DNA of 64,000 nucleotides from Ralstonia insidiosa (GTDB lineage: Bacteria; Pseudomonadota; Gammaproteobacteria; Burkholderiales; Burkholderiaceae), in NCBI RefSeq assembly GCF_008801405.1, contig NZ_VZPV01000002.1, positions 992,001-1,056,000 on the forward strand. Direction: 5' to 3'. A model generated the notes under the pieces. The model saw only the letters and a list, made by a program, of their open reading frames with translations. It was not told where the DNA came from and did not search any database. This document shows, one piece after another, positions 42,150 to 51,772 of the stretch. The number at the start of each line of letters is the position of its first letter. The stretch's first letter is position 1. The position numbers were made by a program, and so were the translations under genes.

Positions 42150-44909
42150 ATGGTCTCTCCGACCGAGCTGGCAAACCTGCTGCGCGCGGCCTTCACCCAG
42201 GCCAACCGCCTGCTGCGGCTGGAAACACCGCTGGGGCCGAACGCGCTGTTGCCCGAACAACTGGACGCCGCCGAGCATATGGATGCCGGTGGCTTCCGGC
42301 TGGAACTAACGGCGCTGTCCGACAACGCCGACATAGATTCCACCAAGCTGCTCGGCCAGCCCGTGCGGCTCGACCTGCTCACGCAGCAAAGCCGCAGCAC
42401 GCTGCGCCCGTTCCACGGCCACGTCACGCGTTTCGAGCAGCTTGGCGCCAATGGCGGCCTGGTGCGCTACCGGCTGGTGATCGAGCCGTGGCTCGCCTTC
42501 CTGCGCTACCGCCGTGACAGCTTCCTGTTCCAGGACATGTCGATCATCGAGGTGATCGACAGCCTGTTTGGCGACTACCAAGGCCAGGGCCGCCTGGTAC
42601 CCGCATGGCGCTGGGCGCTGCGTGACAGCGCGGTCTACACGCGCCGCAGCGTCATCACGCAATACGAAGAGAGCGACTTCGATTTCGTTACGCGCCTGCT
42701 GGCGGAAGAGGGGTTGTTCTACTTCTTCGAGCACGAGGCCAAGGATGGCGATGCGCTGGGTGTGCACCGCATGGTCATCGCCGATGCCAATGACGTGTTC
42801 ACCGACAACGCGCAAGCCAGTATCCGCTTTGGTCGCGCGGACACCACTGCCACCGAAGACGTGATCGACCGCTGGCAGGGCACGCGCCGCTGGCAGACCA
42901 ACGCCGTGTCGATCGCAAGCTGGGACTACCGCGCCAACGCCAAGCGCACGGCGCAGCTTGGGGGCCAGCAGCAGGGCAGCGATGGCCCGCAACTGACACT
43001 GCAGGACACCGACTACCCCGGCCAATACTGGTTTGAAGACAACAACCAGGCGCAGCGCGTCGCACGGCTGATGATGGAAGCGCTGGAGCTGCGCGACAAG
43101 CAGTTCGATGGCGAAGGCAGCGTGCGTACGCTGGCGACCGGCACGCGCTTCAAGCTGACCGACCACTTCGATCACGATGAGGGCGACCAGCGCTTTGCCG
43201 TGCTGGCCGTGACGCACCAGGCACGCAATAACTTCAACGACCGCTTCGGGCAGGTGCTGACTGAAACGCTCGGAGCATTGAAGGATGGCGATGTGCTTGG
43301 CGCCGGCAGCAACAAGGGCGCGGGCGAAGACGCCACGTTCTACCGCAACCACTTCACCGTAGTGCGCGACAGTGTGCCCGTGCGCCCCCAGCAGAGCGAC
43401 GAGCAAGGCCGCGCACTGCACCCGCGCCCGACCGTCAACGGCAGCCAGACCGCACTCGTGATTGGCGCCGATGGCCCGGTGCATACGGACCGCGACCACC
43501 GCATCAAGGTGCAATTCCACTGGCAGCGCGGTGCGCGCTCGGCCAGCCGCCAGTCCCACCCCGCTGGCGATGACAACGCGCGCGCCAGCGCCGGCCTGGG
43601 CGCCTGGGTGCGCGTGGCCGCGCCGGTGGCCGGCCCCAACTGGGGTGGCGTGGCCCTACCGCGTGTTGGCCAGGAAGTGCTGGTGGAATTCCTGCAAGGC
43701 GACATCGACCGCCCCGTTGTGGTGGGCGCCGCTTACAACGGCACCGGCCAGACCGACGCACAGTACAACCAGAACCAGGCCGGTGCAGCCGGCGCTACCG
43801 GCAACGCACCCGCTTGGTTTGCCGGCGACAGCAAGAGCCAAGGCGCCTACGCTCACAACGCGGTGCTTTCCGGCATCAAGACGCAGGCGCTTGCGGGCAG
43901 CCAGGCAGGCACATCGGGCTACAACCAGCTTGTGTTTGACGACACAGCAGGCCAGGGCCGCACGCAGCTCAGCACCACGCAGGCCGCCACGGGCCTCGTG
44001 CTAGGCCACCACAAGGAACAGATCGACAGCGCGCGTCAGGCGGATCTTGGCCACGGTGCCGCGCTGGCCACCGACGACAGTGGCAGCGTGCGCGCCGGTG
44101 CCGGTCTCCTGCTGACCGTGCACAGCGCTGGCACCGATGCGGCATTGCAGGACAGTGAAGCCGCCGCCAGCCAGATCGAAGCGATGAGCGACCTGGCCGA
44201 ATCCCTGGCTGAAGCCGCGCAGAAGCAGAAGGCCGGCCTGGCAGATGAGCCGGCCGCCAAGGAACTGCCCGCGCTCAAGCAACTGCGTCACACCACCGAA
44301 GTCCTTCGCCACACCGAGAGCGCCGGTGAAGGTGCCCAGGCCGTTGCCTACAGCGAGCCGCATCTGCAGATCTCCGCGCCCAAGGGCATCGTCACCACAA
44401 CGCCCGCCGATACCGTGATCGTTGCCGGTACGCAGGTGATGCTTGCCGCCAAGCAGGATGTGAATGTGCCGGTGGGGGGCAACCTGTCTGTTGCTGTGGC
44501 CGAAGGGCTGAGCCTGTACGCGCATGGCAAGTCGCTCGGGCAGGCGGGGGATGCCACACCTGGTATCGCCATGCATGCCGCCAGCGGCAAGGTGGGATTG
44601 AGCAGCCTCAAGGGTGAAAGCCACCTCGTGGCCGAAAAGGCTGTGACCGTGGCATCCACGCAGGCCAGCGTGACGGCCGAGGCCAAGCAGTATGTGCTGG
44701 TCAATGCAGCCGGTGCGCAGATCAAGGTGACCAACGGCACGATTGAGCTGCATGCGCCTGGGATGGTGACGTTCAAGGGGGCGGGGCATCAGTTTGTGGG
44801 GCCGGGTGGGGCGGCGGTGCATAACAGCTTGGCGCAAGGCAAGCTGAAAGGGTGCAGTGTCCAAGAGGACGGTGCCGCCACCAGTGGTGCAGGGTCGGTG
44901 TCGCGTTGA
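42150..44909 (+). CDS. tssI: T6SS spike protein VgrG (second copy)
   Basis: A 919-residue VgrG with gp27-like N-terminal half (WLAFLRYRRDSFLFQDMSIIEVIDSLFGDY, then EESDFDFVTRLLAEEGLFYFFEHEA), gp5-like domain (DHRIKVQFHWQRG, GAWVRVAAPVAGPNWGGVALPRVGQEVLVEFLQGD) and DUF2345 region to about residue 895. It diverges from the VgrG at 26516-29308 in its N-terminal domains and lacks the transthyretin-like tail; instead it ends in a short Gly/Ser tail. It is followed by a DUF4123 adaptor and a VasX-type effector, so it probably loads that effector through the adaptor. Confidence 0.95.
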   Translation: MVSPTELANLLRAAFTQANRLLRLETPLGPNALLPEQLDAAEHMDAGGFRLELTALSDNADIDSTKLLGQPVRLDLLTQQSRSTLRPFHGHVTRFEQLGANGGLVRYRLVIEPWLAFLRYRRDSFLFQDMSIIEVIDSLFGDYQGQGRLVPAWRWALRDSAVYTRRSVITQYEESDFDFVTRLLAEEGLFYFFEHEAKDGDALGVHRMVIADANDVFTDNAQASIRFGRADTTATEDVIDRWQGTRRWQTNAVSIASWDYRANAKRTAQLGGQQQGSDGPQLTLQDTDYPGQYWFEDNNQAQRVARLMMEALELRDKQFDGEGSVRTLATGTRFKLTDHFDHDEGDQRFAVLAVTHQARNNFNDRFGQVLTETLGALKDGDVLGAGSNKGAGEDATFYRNHFTVVRDSVPVRPQQSDEQGRALHPRPTVNGSQTALVIGADGPVHTDRDHRIKVQFHWQRGARSASRQSHPAGDDNARASAGLGAWVRVAAPVAGPNWGGVALPRVGQEVLVEFLQGDIDRPVVVGAAYNGTGQTDAQYNQNQAGAAGATGNAPAWFAGDSKSQGAYAHNAVLSGIKTQALAGSQAGTSGYNQLVFDDTAGQGRTQLSTTQAATGLVLGHHKEQIDSARQADLGHGAALATDDSGSVRAGAGLLLTVHSAGTDAALQDSEAAASQIEAMSDLAESLAEAAQKQKAGLADEPAAKELPALKQLRHTTEVLRHTESAGEGAQAVAYSEPHLQISAPKGIVTTTPADTVIVAGTQVMLAAKQDVNVPVGGNLSVAVAEGLSLYAHGKSLGQAGDATPGIAMHAASGKVGLSSLKGESHLVAEKAVTVASTQASVTAEAKQYVLVNAAGAQIKVTNGTIELHAPGMVTFKGAGHQFVGPGGAAVHNSLAQGKLKGCSVQEDGAATSGAGSVSR

Positions 44910-44926
44910 ATGACCAGAGCAATGAC

Positions 44927-46042
44927 ATGACGAATCGCATGTTGGCCGGCTTTGCAGATGTGACGTTGAGCGCCGTACCTGCCGAAGGGGCTGTACCGCC
45001 CCCCGATTATCTGGCGCGGTGCCGGGAACTGGCCGCTGGCTATCACATGCTTCAGCAACAGTTGCCGCAGGAACGTCCATTGCGCGCGTACTTGTTGTTT
45101 GATGCGTGGGAGGGCAATCCCCTTGCAGCTGAATTGTCCGAGCAGTGGCCCGAGGCCGTCAGTGGGCGTGAGGCCGTTCCCGATGATTTCTACGCGGGCC
45201 GAGAGGACGAGGCGCCTTGCCTTGTGCCGGTCCCGGATGACTTGTTGCTGGATGCCGATTCCGACAGTCTGGTGCAGGCACGTGCTCAGGAGGCTCTGGC
45301 ACGCTGGCTGGAAGATACAAGCAAGCAAGCCAGTCAGCGACTGGCGCGTCAGTACCTCTGCGCGGTCTTGTTCAGCCCGGAGTCAGCTATACGGGTTGCC
45401 CAGCATCTTGCCCTGCTGGGGTTTCAGTACGTGCCGGGTAGTCACACTGCGCGACTGTTCCGCTATCAGGATCCACGTGTGATGCAACGCGTGTGGCCGA
45501 CTCTGTCGGCGGAGCAGCAGAACACGTGGCTGGGGAAAACGCAGGCGTGGTGGTCGTTGACGCAGCCATGGGGGCCGATCGCAGATTTGTCCGCAACAGA
45601 AGATAGTGTTACTCCAGCACCAGTGTGGTTCAAAGCGCAGAGATGTGCCGCGTCGGCTGTGCCAGCCACGGTGCCTCCGCTCAACCGGTTGATGAACGCC
45701 ACCCAATGGCAAGCGGCGCATTCATCGCCCGTTGGGAACCGCGTGTGGGCAAGGTTTGCACAGCGCGGGATCGCTGCTCAAACGCAGCCCAATGCGGCGA
45801 GCATGACCCGTTTGTTGGACAAAGGACAGGAACTGGGGTTGGTGGATTCCAACCTGCAGGATTTCATCTGGTGTAGCTGGCGGCCGATTCTGCAAAGCGT
45901 GCAGGACGGTATCGTCAGTAAGCCGATTGATTGGGACGCGCCACTGTGGCGTGATGTGCTGGCACGTGTTCTGCAAGCGTTGCGTGATGACCCCGATGCG
46001 GGGTTTGCCAGCCTGTTTGAAGACCGTGAGCAATTCGCATGA
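44927..46042 (+). CDS. DUF4123 adaptor protein (VgrG-effector chaperone)
   Basis: A 371-residue protein with the DUF4123 domain in its first half (RPLRAYLLFDAWEGNPLAAEL and a later LFSPESAIRVAQHLALLGFQYV segment), followed by a C-terminal helical part. DUF4123 proteins (Tap/TEC) load a cognate effector onto VgrG without being secreted. Its place between vgrG and a VasX-type effector is the canonical one. The frame is open from 44852; I take ATG 44927, 17 bases after the vgrG stop, but TTG 44906 (overlapping the stop) is possible. Confidence 0.82.
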   Translation: MTNRMLAGFADVTLSAVPAEGAVPPPDYLARCRELAAGYHMLQQQLPQERPLRAYLLFDAWEGNPLAAELSEQWPEAVSGREAVPDDFYAGREDEAPCLVPVPDDLLLDADSDSLVQARAQEALARWLEDTSKQASQRLARQYLCAVLFSPESAIRVAQHLALLGFQYVPGSHTARLFRYQDPRVMQRVWPTLSAEQQNTWLGKTQAWWSLTQPWGPIADLSATEDSVTPAPVWFKAQRCAASAVPATVPPLNRLMNATQWQAAHSSPVGNRVWARFAQRGIAAQTQPNAASMTRLLDKGQELGLVDSNLQDFIWCSWRPILQSVQDGIVSKPIDWDAPLWRDVLARVLQALRDDPDAGFASLFEDREQFA

Positions 46043-46054
46043 GGACGCATTTCC

Positions 46055-48691
46055 ATGACAGCTGAAAAAGTCTGTGCAACACCTTGCAGTGACTGCGATC
46101 GCAAGGGGCTGCCTATCTTGTTCACGCGATATGCAGTTGCTTACAGTGCTCAGGAAGCGAACATGGTGCTGCTGAAGCAACTGAGCCCCACTGGACAACT
46201 ACAAGCTAAGCCTGGCGGTGTTGCTATAGGCACAGCGCTCTATAACGTACGTATGTTGCGGGCTGGCTATTTGTACGTGCACGTTGATCGAGGCCCTCTC
46301 ATCTGTACCGAGGACGAATGGAAGGGCTATGTTGTGCACCCGCAAGGGTATCTGAAAGAGTTCGATGTGTTTTTGCCGGGAAAGACGGCGCCGAAGATCG
46401 CTTGCGCACGTGATTCTCGACAAGCGAACAACAGCATGGTCTGGATCAGAGATGCAAAAAAAGTCAAAAAGCTCTGGTATCTGTTCAACCCAGATCCGAT
46501 CGACTATGAGCATTTCAAAAGCGTGATTGCAGCTGATCCCGCCAAGTACATGAAATCGTTCGACGTGGCCGGCTGGGCTAATGGCAACACGAGTCAGCCG
46601 AACACAACGCAGCCGGGGCTGCTAAACGGGCAGGTTGCTGAGTTTGCGGCGTTGGCGAATTCCAGGTTGAGAGATGCGTTGGATCCTTTGCTGTATGGCC
46701 TGATGGGGAGTACGCCGCAGGAACGCGGGTGGGGCGATTACCAAGAGGAGGTCTCCACTCCGCTAATGACTCTGGATGGCTACGCCTCAGGTTTCGATGA
46801 AACCTCTACAGTCACGCGAATCGGTCCGACCTATGAGAAGGCCCATGGAATCCGTCTGAAGCAAATGGCCGCGTTTCTGCAGCAGAACCAAGGAGCGGTA
46901 GTCGCGTGTGAAGATGCTATGGGCATCACTCAAGAGTTGGGGCATCTTCAGGGGGAGGCGCAGACGGTCTATACAGCGTGGCAGGCGGAGAGCTCCCCGG
47001 GATTCGATAAAAGCGTCAGTAACGAATGGGTGTACCAAACTGCCATCGGTGCGCAAGGATTGCGCGACCTTGTAAAAAAAGGGGCAATAAAAAGGGCGAG
47101 CGAGCACATTGATACTTGGAACAAGATGCGACGCCCTGCCCCGATCGCTTATCGAGATGCCGCGACGCGCGCCAGAGAGGAAGCCCGTCGAGACGCCGCG
47201 ATTGCCCGCAATCAGCAGGCTGAGCGAGACCGAGCAGCTGCAGCCGGCGATGCAGAGTTCAAAGAACTGTTTGATTCGGTATCTGCCGCAACGATTGTTG
47301 AAAAACAAGGTGAGAAGTACGAAGCCACGCAAAATCTGCAGGAGATGTTGGGGCGCGATCAGGTTGCGTGGCTTGATTCGGCTTCGCTTAAGCGCGCGAT
47401 AGCGCTATACAGCGCAAAAGATGCCCAGGTCAACCAGTCAGGAGGCGGTGCAGATTTGAGTTTGGAGTTGGCGCACTGCATGAGCGGTACGGAGGCCAAC
47501 AAGGCGGGCAAAGCATGGCTTGCGAAAGTAGATTTATGGGACGACAACGTGCTAGGTAAAACGCTGTCTTTCAACAATGCGCCTTATCGCCAGCAGATGA
47601 AGGCGCAGACGCAGGAATCACCTTCCGCGCAAGTTCTTCCAAATGCAGAGCCAACCACAAGTCTTGCTGACGCGATCACGGACAAGCTGAAGCCATTTGC
47701 TGCACGGGCTTCTTTGGGTGACAAGGCACTGGGCTTCATGGAAACGTTTCCACGTATCAGCGAGAGCGCTAAATTCCGCAAGCTCGCCTGGCCATTGCAT
47801 ATTGCGTCGCTCATGAGTGTGAAAATGATGGAGACCGTTAAAGGTCTTCCTGTCCCACAAGTGGAGGCTAAGCTGACGAGATTCATTGTGTCGCTTGGTG
47901 TAACCACCCTCGGCCGGACAGCGGCTCAGTACGCAGGAACCCTAGCGCAAGCGAACCGCGACCGTGTTCGTAACGTAGAACGAGGTCTTTCCCGGGGCGC
48001 AAGCAAGGCCGATGTGTTTAAAGCTGCGCCGAACGCACGCGCCGCCGCGCTTGCGGGTTTGTTGGATGTGAGTTTCGCGATCATCAAGGGTTCCCAGTTC
48101 CAGACGAAAATGGACGCCCGAACCGCGATAGAGTTGGTTGGTAATATATTGCAAGGTATCGGAAGCTTATCGGATTGGAAGGCTAAAGCGTATGAAGAGA
48201 CTATCTTCAATGGAATAAAAGCCCACAACCTCTTCTCAGCTCCTGGAATGAAAGAAACATTCGAGGGATTGCAAGCTTTTCAGCTCAAAGCGTTGCGAAT
48301 GACGGCGTTCAAATTTCTGGGGCCAGCAGCGTTAATCTCTGCAGGGCTGGACGTGTTTGATGCTTGGACTTCCGGGAAGAGAGGGAGTTACACTCTGATG
48401 GCAGCCCAGATTACAAGTGTGGCTGGCACCGTTTTTACAGTCATTGGTACTGGCGTTGCCGTTTTTTCAATTGGGAATAGCGCGCTGATAGCCATGGCTG
48501 CAGTTTTGGGGTTGATTGGGGCAGTTCTTACCGCCGCAGCCGTTATCGCAGTCCTAATCCTCAAGGAGGATGATTGGATTACTTGGCTGCGCGACAACCC
48601 ATTGAGCTTGAGTCGGAAAGGAAAAAAACCAATACACGGTAATATGGGCGACACGCTTCAGAAATTGGCGAATGCGCAGTCTGGAATTTAG
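46055..48691 (+). CDS. VasX-type T6SS effector (BTH_I2691-like, predicted membrane-disrupting)
   Basis: An 878-residue effector. The N-terminal domain has the VasX-type pattern: CSDCDRKGLPILFTRYAVAY at residues 11-30, then MLRAGYLYVHVD and a FNPDPID segment. A long helical and charged middle (about 370-430 rich in RAREEARRDAAIARNQQAERDR) follows. The C-terminal third has several hydrophobic helices (about 640-660, 755-775, 795-845), consistent with a colicin-like pore. VasX of Vibrio cholerae disrupts target membranes; pore formation here is inferred. Between a DUF4123 adaptor and DUF6708 immunity candidates. GC drops sharply in its 3' half (25 G/C of 60 in the line from 48121), a sign of transfer. 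Confidence 0.82.
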   Translation: MTAEKVCATPCSDCDRKGLPILFTRYAVAYSAQEANMVLLKQLSPTGQLQAKPGGVAIGTALYNVRMLRAGYLYVHVDRGPLICTEDEWKGYVVHPQGYLKEFDVFLPGKTAPKIACARDSRQANNSMVWIRDAKKVKKLWYLFNPDPIDYEHFKSVIAADPAKYMKSFDVAGWANGNTSQPNTTQPGLLNGQVAEFAALANSRLRDALDPLLYGLMGSTPQERGWGDYQEEVSTPLMTLDGYASGFDETSTVTRIGPTYEKAHGIRLKQMAAFLQQNQGAVVACEDAMGITQELGHLQGEAQTVYTAWQAESSPGFDKSVSNEWVYQTAIGAQGLRDLVKKGAIKRASEHIDTWNKMRRPAPIAYRDAATRAREEARRDAAIARNQQAERDRAAAAGDAEFKELFDSVSAATIVEKQGEKYEATQNLQEMLGRDQVAWLDSASLKRAIALYSAKDAQVNQSGGGADLSLELAHCMSGTEANKAGKAWLAKVDLWDDNVLGKTLSFNNAPYRQQMKAQTQESPSAQVLPNAEPTTSLADAITDKLKPFAARASLGDKALGFMETFPRISESAKFRKLAWPLHIASLMSVKMMETVKGLPVPQVEAKLTRFIVSLGVTTLGRTAAQYAGTLAQANRDRVRNVERGLSRGASKADVFKAAPNARAAALAGLLDVSFAIIKGSQFQTKMDARTAIELVGNILQGIGSLSDWKAKAYEETIFNGIKAHNLFSAPGMKETFEGLQAFQLKALRMTAFKFLGPAALISAGLDVFDAWTSGKRGSYTLMAAQITSVAGTVFTVIGTGVAVFSIGNSALIAMAAVLGLIGAVLTAAAVIAVLILKEDDWITWLRDNPLSLSRKGKKPIHGNMGDTLQKLANAQSGI

Positions 48692-48702
48692 GTGGACAAA
48701 AA

Positions 48703-49830
48703 ATGTTTGTACGTGAGAACGCTTACGCGCGAAAAAGAAATCGCTCTTCTGAGGAAGGTCGCAAGTACCTCAATGTTGAAGGGCAGCGCCAATGGCGTGT
48801 TGACGAGCCTAGCGATGCGGAGGGCGTAAGTCTCCCAGGGCGATGTGTTTTCGCACAAAATGATGCGTACTTGGAAATTTGCAACCCAGGGTGGGACCTG
48901 CAATGGCGGGCAGGCATTGGGAATTTCTTTGTCGTGATTCCCGCGTTGTTAATGATATGGTGGTGGTTTGGTTTCGCTATTTATCCACTAATATCAGATG
49001 GAGTCATTTTCTTTTTTGTGAAAACCTCTTTGGGGGAGGGGGATAAGGTCCTCTTGTGGATGGGGTGGCTTCTGTTCTTTCCATTGGCCATTGGTTGTGG
49101 ATTCTTGCTGTACCTGTGGTTCTTTGTCGGTGGAATGCGCACAGCATTCTTCACGCTGGCGCGTGGCCGCATTCGGTTTAACCGATCGAAGAGAAAAATA
49201 TACGTATTGCGACCGAAATATTGCGGTGGCAACGTTGTTATTGATTGGGAAAAAGTCGTCGCATTGCTGAAGCCTGAGGGTGTTCGGCGGGGGGATAAGG
49301 AAACGGTCCAGGCGATTGCGCTATATCACCCGTCGTCTGATCAGGCTGGGGGCGATTCCAATGAGGATGCGATCTTTGTTGGCCCAACGCTGTTGTTCAG
49401 GGATCTGCAAGCGGCCGGCATGTGGGAATACATTCGCCGCTACATGGAGGAAGGGCCCACAGTCGATCAGATTCCATCGAACGCCCCCTCAAATTACATG
49501 CACGTCCCTCGCTATCTGCCGCAGGAATACACGACTTATTGCGGCAAACCCAGTTGGCGTCAGTATGTTTTGGAGCAAAAGCCCGGCTTCATGGAGGCTA
49601 CGTGCCACATGATGAGCCAAGTGACATGCGTATGGCCGCGATTCCCTAAGGAGTGGGAGAGTGACTCCGGCCTTGGTGAGCCAGAAGACCGCCCTGTGCA
49701 AACCGGCGCCGTCATGACCGCGATTGTGTATCGAGCGCAGGGCCGATTGTCCCCAGAGGATAATATCGAGTTCTTGCGGCACTGGGGAACGAAGGACGCT
49801 CTGAGCGAGGCAGTGTCCGAGGCTGCGTAG
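48703..49830 (+). CDS. DUF6708 membrane protein, predicted immunity to the VasX-type effector
   Basis: A 375-residue protein with two membrane segments (about residues 76-98 and 120-142) flanked by soluble parts. The C-terminal half has the FTLARGRIRFNRSKRKIYVLRP and MWEYIRRYMEEGP blocks of DUF6708. Membrane localisation fits protection against a membrane-acting effector, as for TsiV2 against VasX. It starts 11 bases after the effector. GC is low for the region. The immunity role is inferred from position and topology. Confidence 0.7.
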   Translation: MFVRENAYARKRNRSSEEGRKYLNVEGQRQWRVDEPSDAEGVSLPGRCVFAQNDAYLEICNPGWDLQWRAGIGNFFVVIPALLMIWWWFGFAIYPLISDGVIFFFVKTSLGEGDKVLLWMGWLLFFPLAIGCGFLLYLWFFVGGMRTAFFTLARGRIRFNRSKRKIYVLRPKYCGGNVVIDWEKVVALLKPEGVRRGDKETVQAIALYHPSSDQAGGDSNEDAIFVGPTLLFRDLQAAGMWEYIRRYMEEGPTVDQIPSNAPSNYMHVPRYLPQEYTTYCGKPSWRQYVLEQKPGFMEATCHMMSQVTCVWPRFPKEWESDSGLGEPEDRPVQTGAVMTAIVYRAQGRLSPEDNIEFLRHWGTKDALSEAVSEAA

Positions 49831-49900
49831 ATCTCGTCACGCGTGAAGGCGCGGCGACTTCCGCTCGCACTTTGGTTGGTATACCGTGAGGTTTCCCAAG

Positions 49901-50791
49901 ATGTCTCAGGGCAATCCTGATTTTCGTGTGCTGCTACCGGAGTGGAATCAGCCCGAGCCATATTTCGAATTTCCAAATGCAAAGAAGCGCACGTTGCAGG
50001 CTCAACGAAAGCCGTGGCGCCTTGCTCCTGACAATAAGAATCAGCCGGTGCATTTGGTTGCAAGTACTTGCGAATCACTATTGAACGTCTATCCAGACGC
50101 CATCGAAATCGGGTCCCCGCTAGGATCAGAGGGCAAGACTATTTTTGGAACATTGTTCTTGGTAAGCATGACGGTTTTCATGGTCATGTTTGTGTATGCA
50201 GGGGTTGCGATATGGGATCCGCATGAGCCCATGCTCATAGGAACGTCTGCGCTGATGTTTTTCGCTTCGGTCATTGCGTTTCTCGCGGCCGCGGCTTGTT
50301 TCAAGATCGTATTCTTCTCGCCACGTGACTTGCCAGTGCTCTTCAATAGGAAAACGAGGCAAGTCAGCTTCATTCAACTTCAACCATTCATCTTCTTACG
50401 GTTCTGGAAAGTGCAGCGTGTCGCTGAGCCACGTACGTACTCATGGGATGACGTCAAGGCACGCAGCTACAAGATGACCCAGTTCACTGGAGCAGCTGCG
50501 AGACAAACGTATTTCCTGACCCTGCTCTGGGGTGAGCCGAGCAAGCCAAATCTATGCAAGGAAATCGTGAACATCGGCTACGCAGGCTGGTGGGAAGACG
50601 CCGTGCTCTGGCGGCTCTACGAGCATATCCGTCGCTACATGGAAGAAGGCGGCGCACCGATTCAACCGGGGGAGAGGTTGCGCCGCTCGGGTGTTGGCAA
50701 GGTGCCGGCATTCTCGCCAGAGCTCATCGCAGCAGCAGGCGGAACAGCAGTGAGCGATCACGAGGTCGGAAAGCTGGCGAATCGCGGATAA
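49901..50791 (+). CDS. Second DUF6708-type membrane protein (paralogous immunity candidate)
   Basis: A 296-residue relative of the preceding gene, with two membrane helices (about 80-100 and 110-135) and the shared LYEHIRRYMEEGG motif near residue 250. It then has an extra C-terminal piece, PIQPGERLRR...FSPELIAAAGGTAVSDHEVGKLA. I use ATG 49901, preceded by GAGG (49888-49891); GTG 49886 is also possible. It lies 70 bases after the first copy. Duplicated immunity genes are common where several related effectors circulate. Confidence 0.7.
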   Translation: MSQGNPDFRVLLPEWNQPEPYFEFPNAKKRTLQAQRKPWRLAPDNKNQPVHLVASTCESLLNVYPDAIEIGSPLGSEGKTIFGTLFLVSMTVFMVMFVYAGVAIWDPHEPMLIGTSALMFFASVIAFLAAAACFKIVFFSPRDLPVLFNRKTRQVSFIQLQPFIFLRFWKVQRVAEPRTYSWDDVKARSYKMTQFTGAAARQTYFLTLLWGEPSKPNLCKEIVNIGYAGWWEDAVLWRLYEHIRRYMEEGGAPIQPGERLRRSGVGKVPAFSPELIAAAGGTAVSDHEVGKLANRG

Positions 50792-50996
50792 GCGGCGAAT
50801 GGCGCTTGACGGTGGCCCACCCATACTGCCCGGCGAAACACTGCGCAAGCCGGTCAATAGTCGTCAGTCGATGCTGTTTCCGACGGACGTGATTGCTGCT
50901 GCGGGTGGTCCTGCTTTGAGCGTCGCCGAGGTGGAGAGGTTGGCAGGATTTGAGCCTGAGCAGCTGCGCCAAGCGAGTGCAACTGCTTCCACATGA
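50787..50996 (+). pseudogene. Truncated third DUF6708 copy (C-terminal remnant)
   Basis: A 65-codon frame starting at ATG 50799 is collinear with the C-terminus of the preceding gene: RRMALDGGPPI lines up without gaps with RRYMEEGGAPI, then PGETLRK with PGERLRR and DVIAAAGGPALSVAEVERLA with ELIAAAGGTAVSDHEVGKLA. The homology begins a few codons before the ATG and stops there, so only the last about 55 codons of a third immunity gene remain. It could still be translated (seven bases after the previous stop) but lacks the membrane part. Confidence 0.75.
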
Positions 50997-51002
50997 ATCA
51001 CG

Positions 51003-51602
51003 ATGCCTGAAGCTACAGACAGCCCACCCAGCGAGATCGTTTTCATCGGCGCGGTTCTCACCTTGCTGATCGTTGTGGCGGCTCTCTTGTTGATTGTCTT
51101 TGGGTTTGCCGACCCTTACCCATTGGGTGGCATGCAAAGTGCGCGATGGTGGTGGCTGCGCTACCCGATGGTCTTCGCTGCCGTGATGCTGTGCGTAACG
51201 TTGCAGACGATCATTGCCAGTCGGATCGATGACGTAGATTTTGCGAAGGAGTTCGATAGAGCGACGGACGGAATGAACGCGATTCTGTTTGCGGCCGGGC
51301 TTGTCGTCGTCACCTTCGGTGGCGGCACTCTCATGAACCTGTACAACGCTTCATACGGTGAGGGGGCGATTGTGAAGGCAAAACGCATCAGCACGTTCAT
51401 TGTTCCAGGCGGCCCTCGCAGCATCAGCCGCACCGAGGTTCAGTACGAAGTTCTGGAGGGTTCGTTAAAAGGGGAAACCCTTTTCTTCAGCTGGAGCGGC
51501 ACGAGCGGACACGGGACTCGCGCCGACGACGGCAAGCCCGCTTTGCTCTCGCTGAAAAGGAGTTGGATGGGGACTTCTGTGCTCGGTGTGTATGACCAAT
51601 AG
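51003..51602 (+). CDS. Hypothetical inner-membrane protein in the immunity island
   Basis: A 199-residue protein with three hydrophobic segments (about residues 12-34, 52-70 and 95-112) and a soluble C-terminal domain of some 80 residues containing GPRSISRTEVQYEVLEG. I do not recognise a family. It starts six bases after the immunity remnant, with no strong ribosome site, and is followed by a 170-base gap. Its place and topology suggest another immunity or envelope protein; this is inference only. Confidence 0.6.
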   Translation: MPEATDSPPSEIVFIGAVLTLLIVVAALLLIVFGFADPYPLGGMQSARWWWLRYPMVFAAVMLCVTLQTIIASRIDDVDFAKEFDRATDGMNAILFAAGLVVVTFGGGTLMNLYNASYGEGAIVKAKRISTFIVPGGPRSISRTEVQYEVLEGSLKGETLFFSWSGTSGHGTRADDGKPALLSLKRSWMGTSVLGVYDQ

Positions 51603-51772
51603 ATCAGCGTCCCGGGGTGGTCGTAACTGGCATCGAGCGCTTCGGGCGCCGCACAGTCGCCACATGAAGATTTAGAAACAATCCCCCCAAATCCACCCGC
51701 CCTGCGTAGCATCACCACCGTCGAATCCCATCGCAGCCAAGCGAGGATTGCCCTATTTTCAAACGCACCAAC

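Noticed and set aside
39826..42174. 782-codon open frame on the minus strand opposite tssH
   Set aside because: Antisense shadow of ClpV; no domain, no ribosome site, unusual composition.
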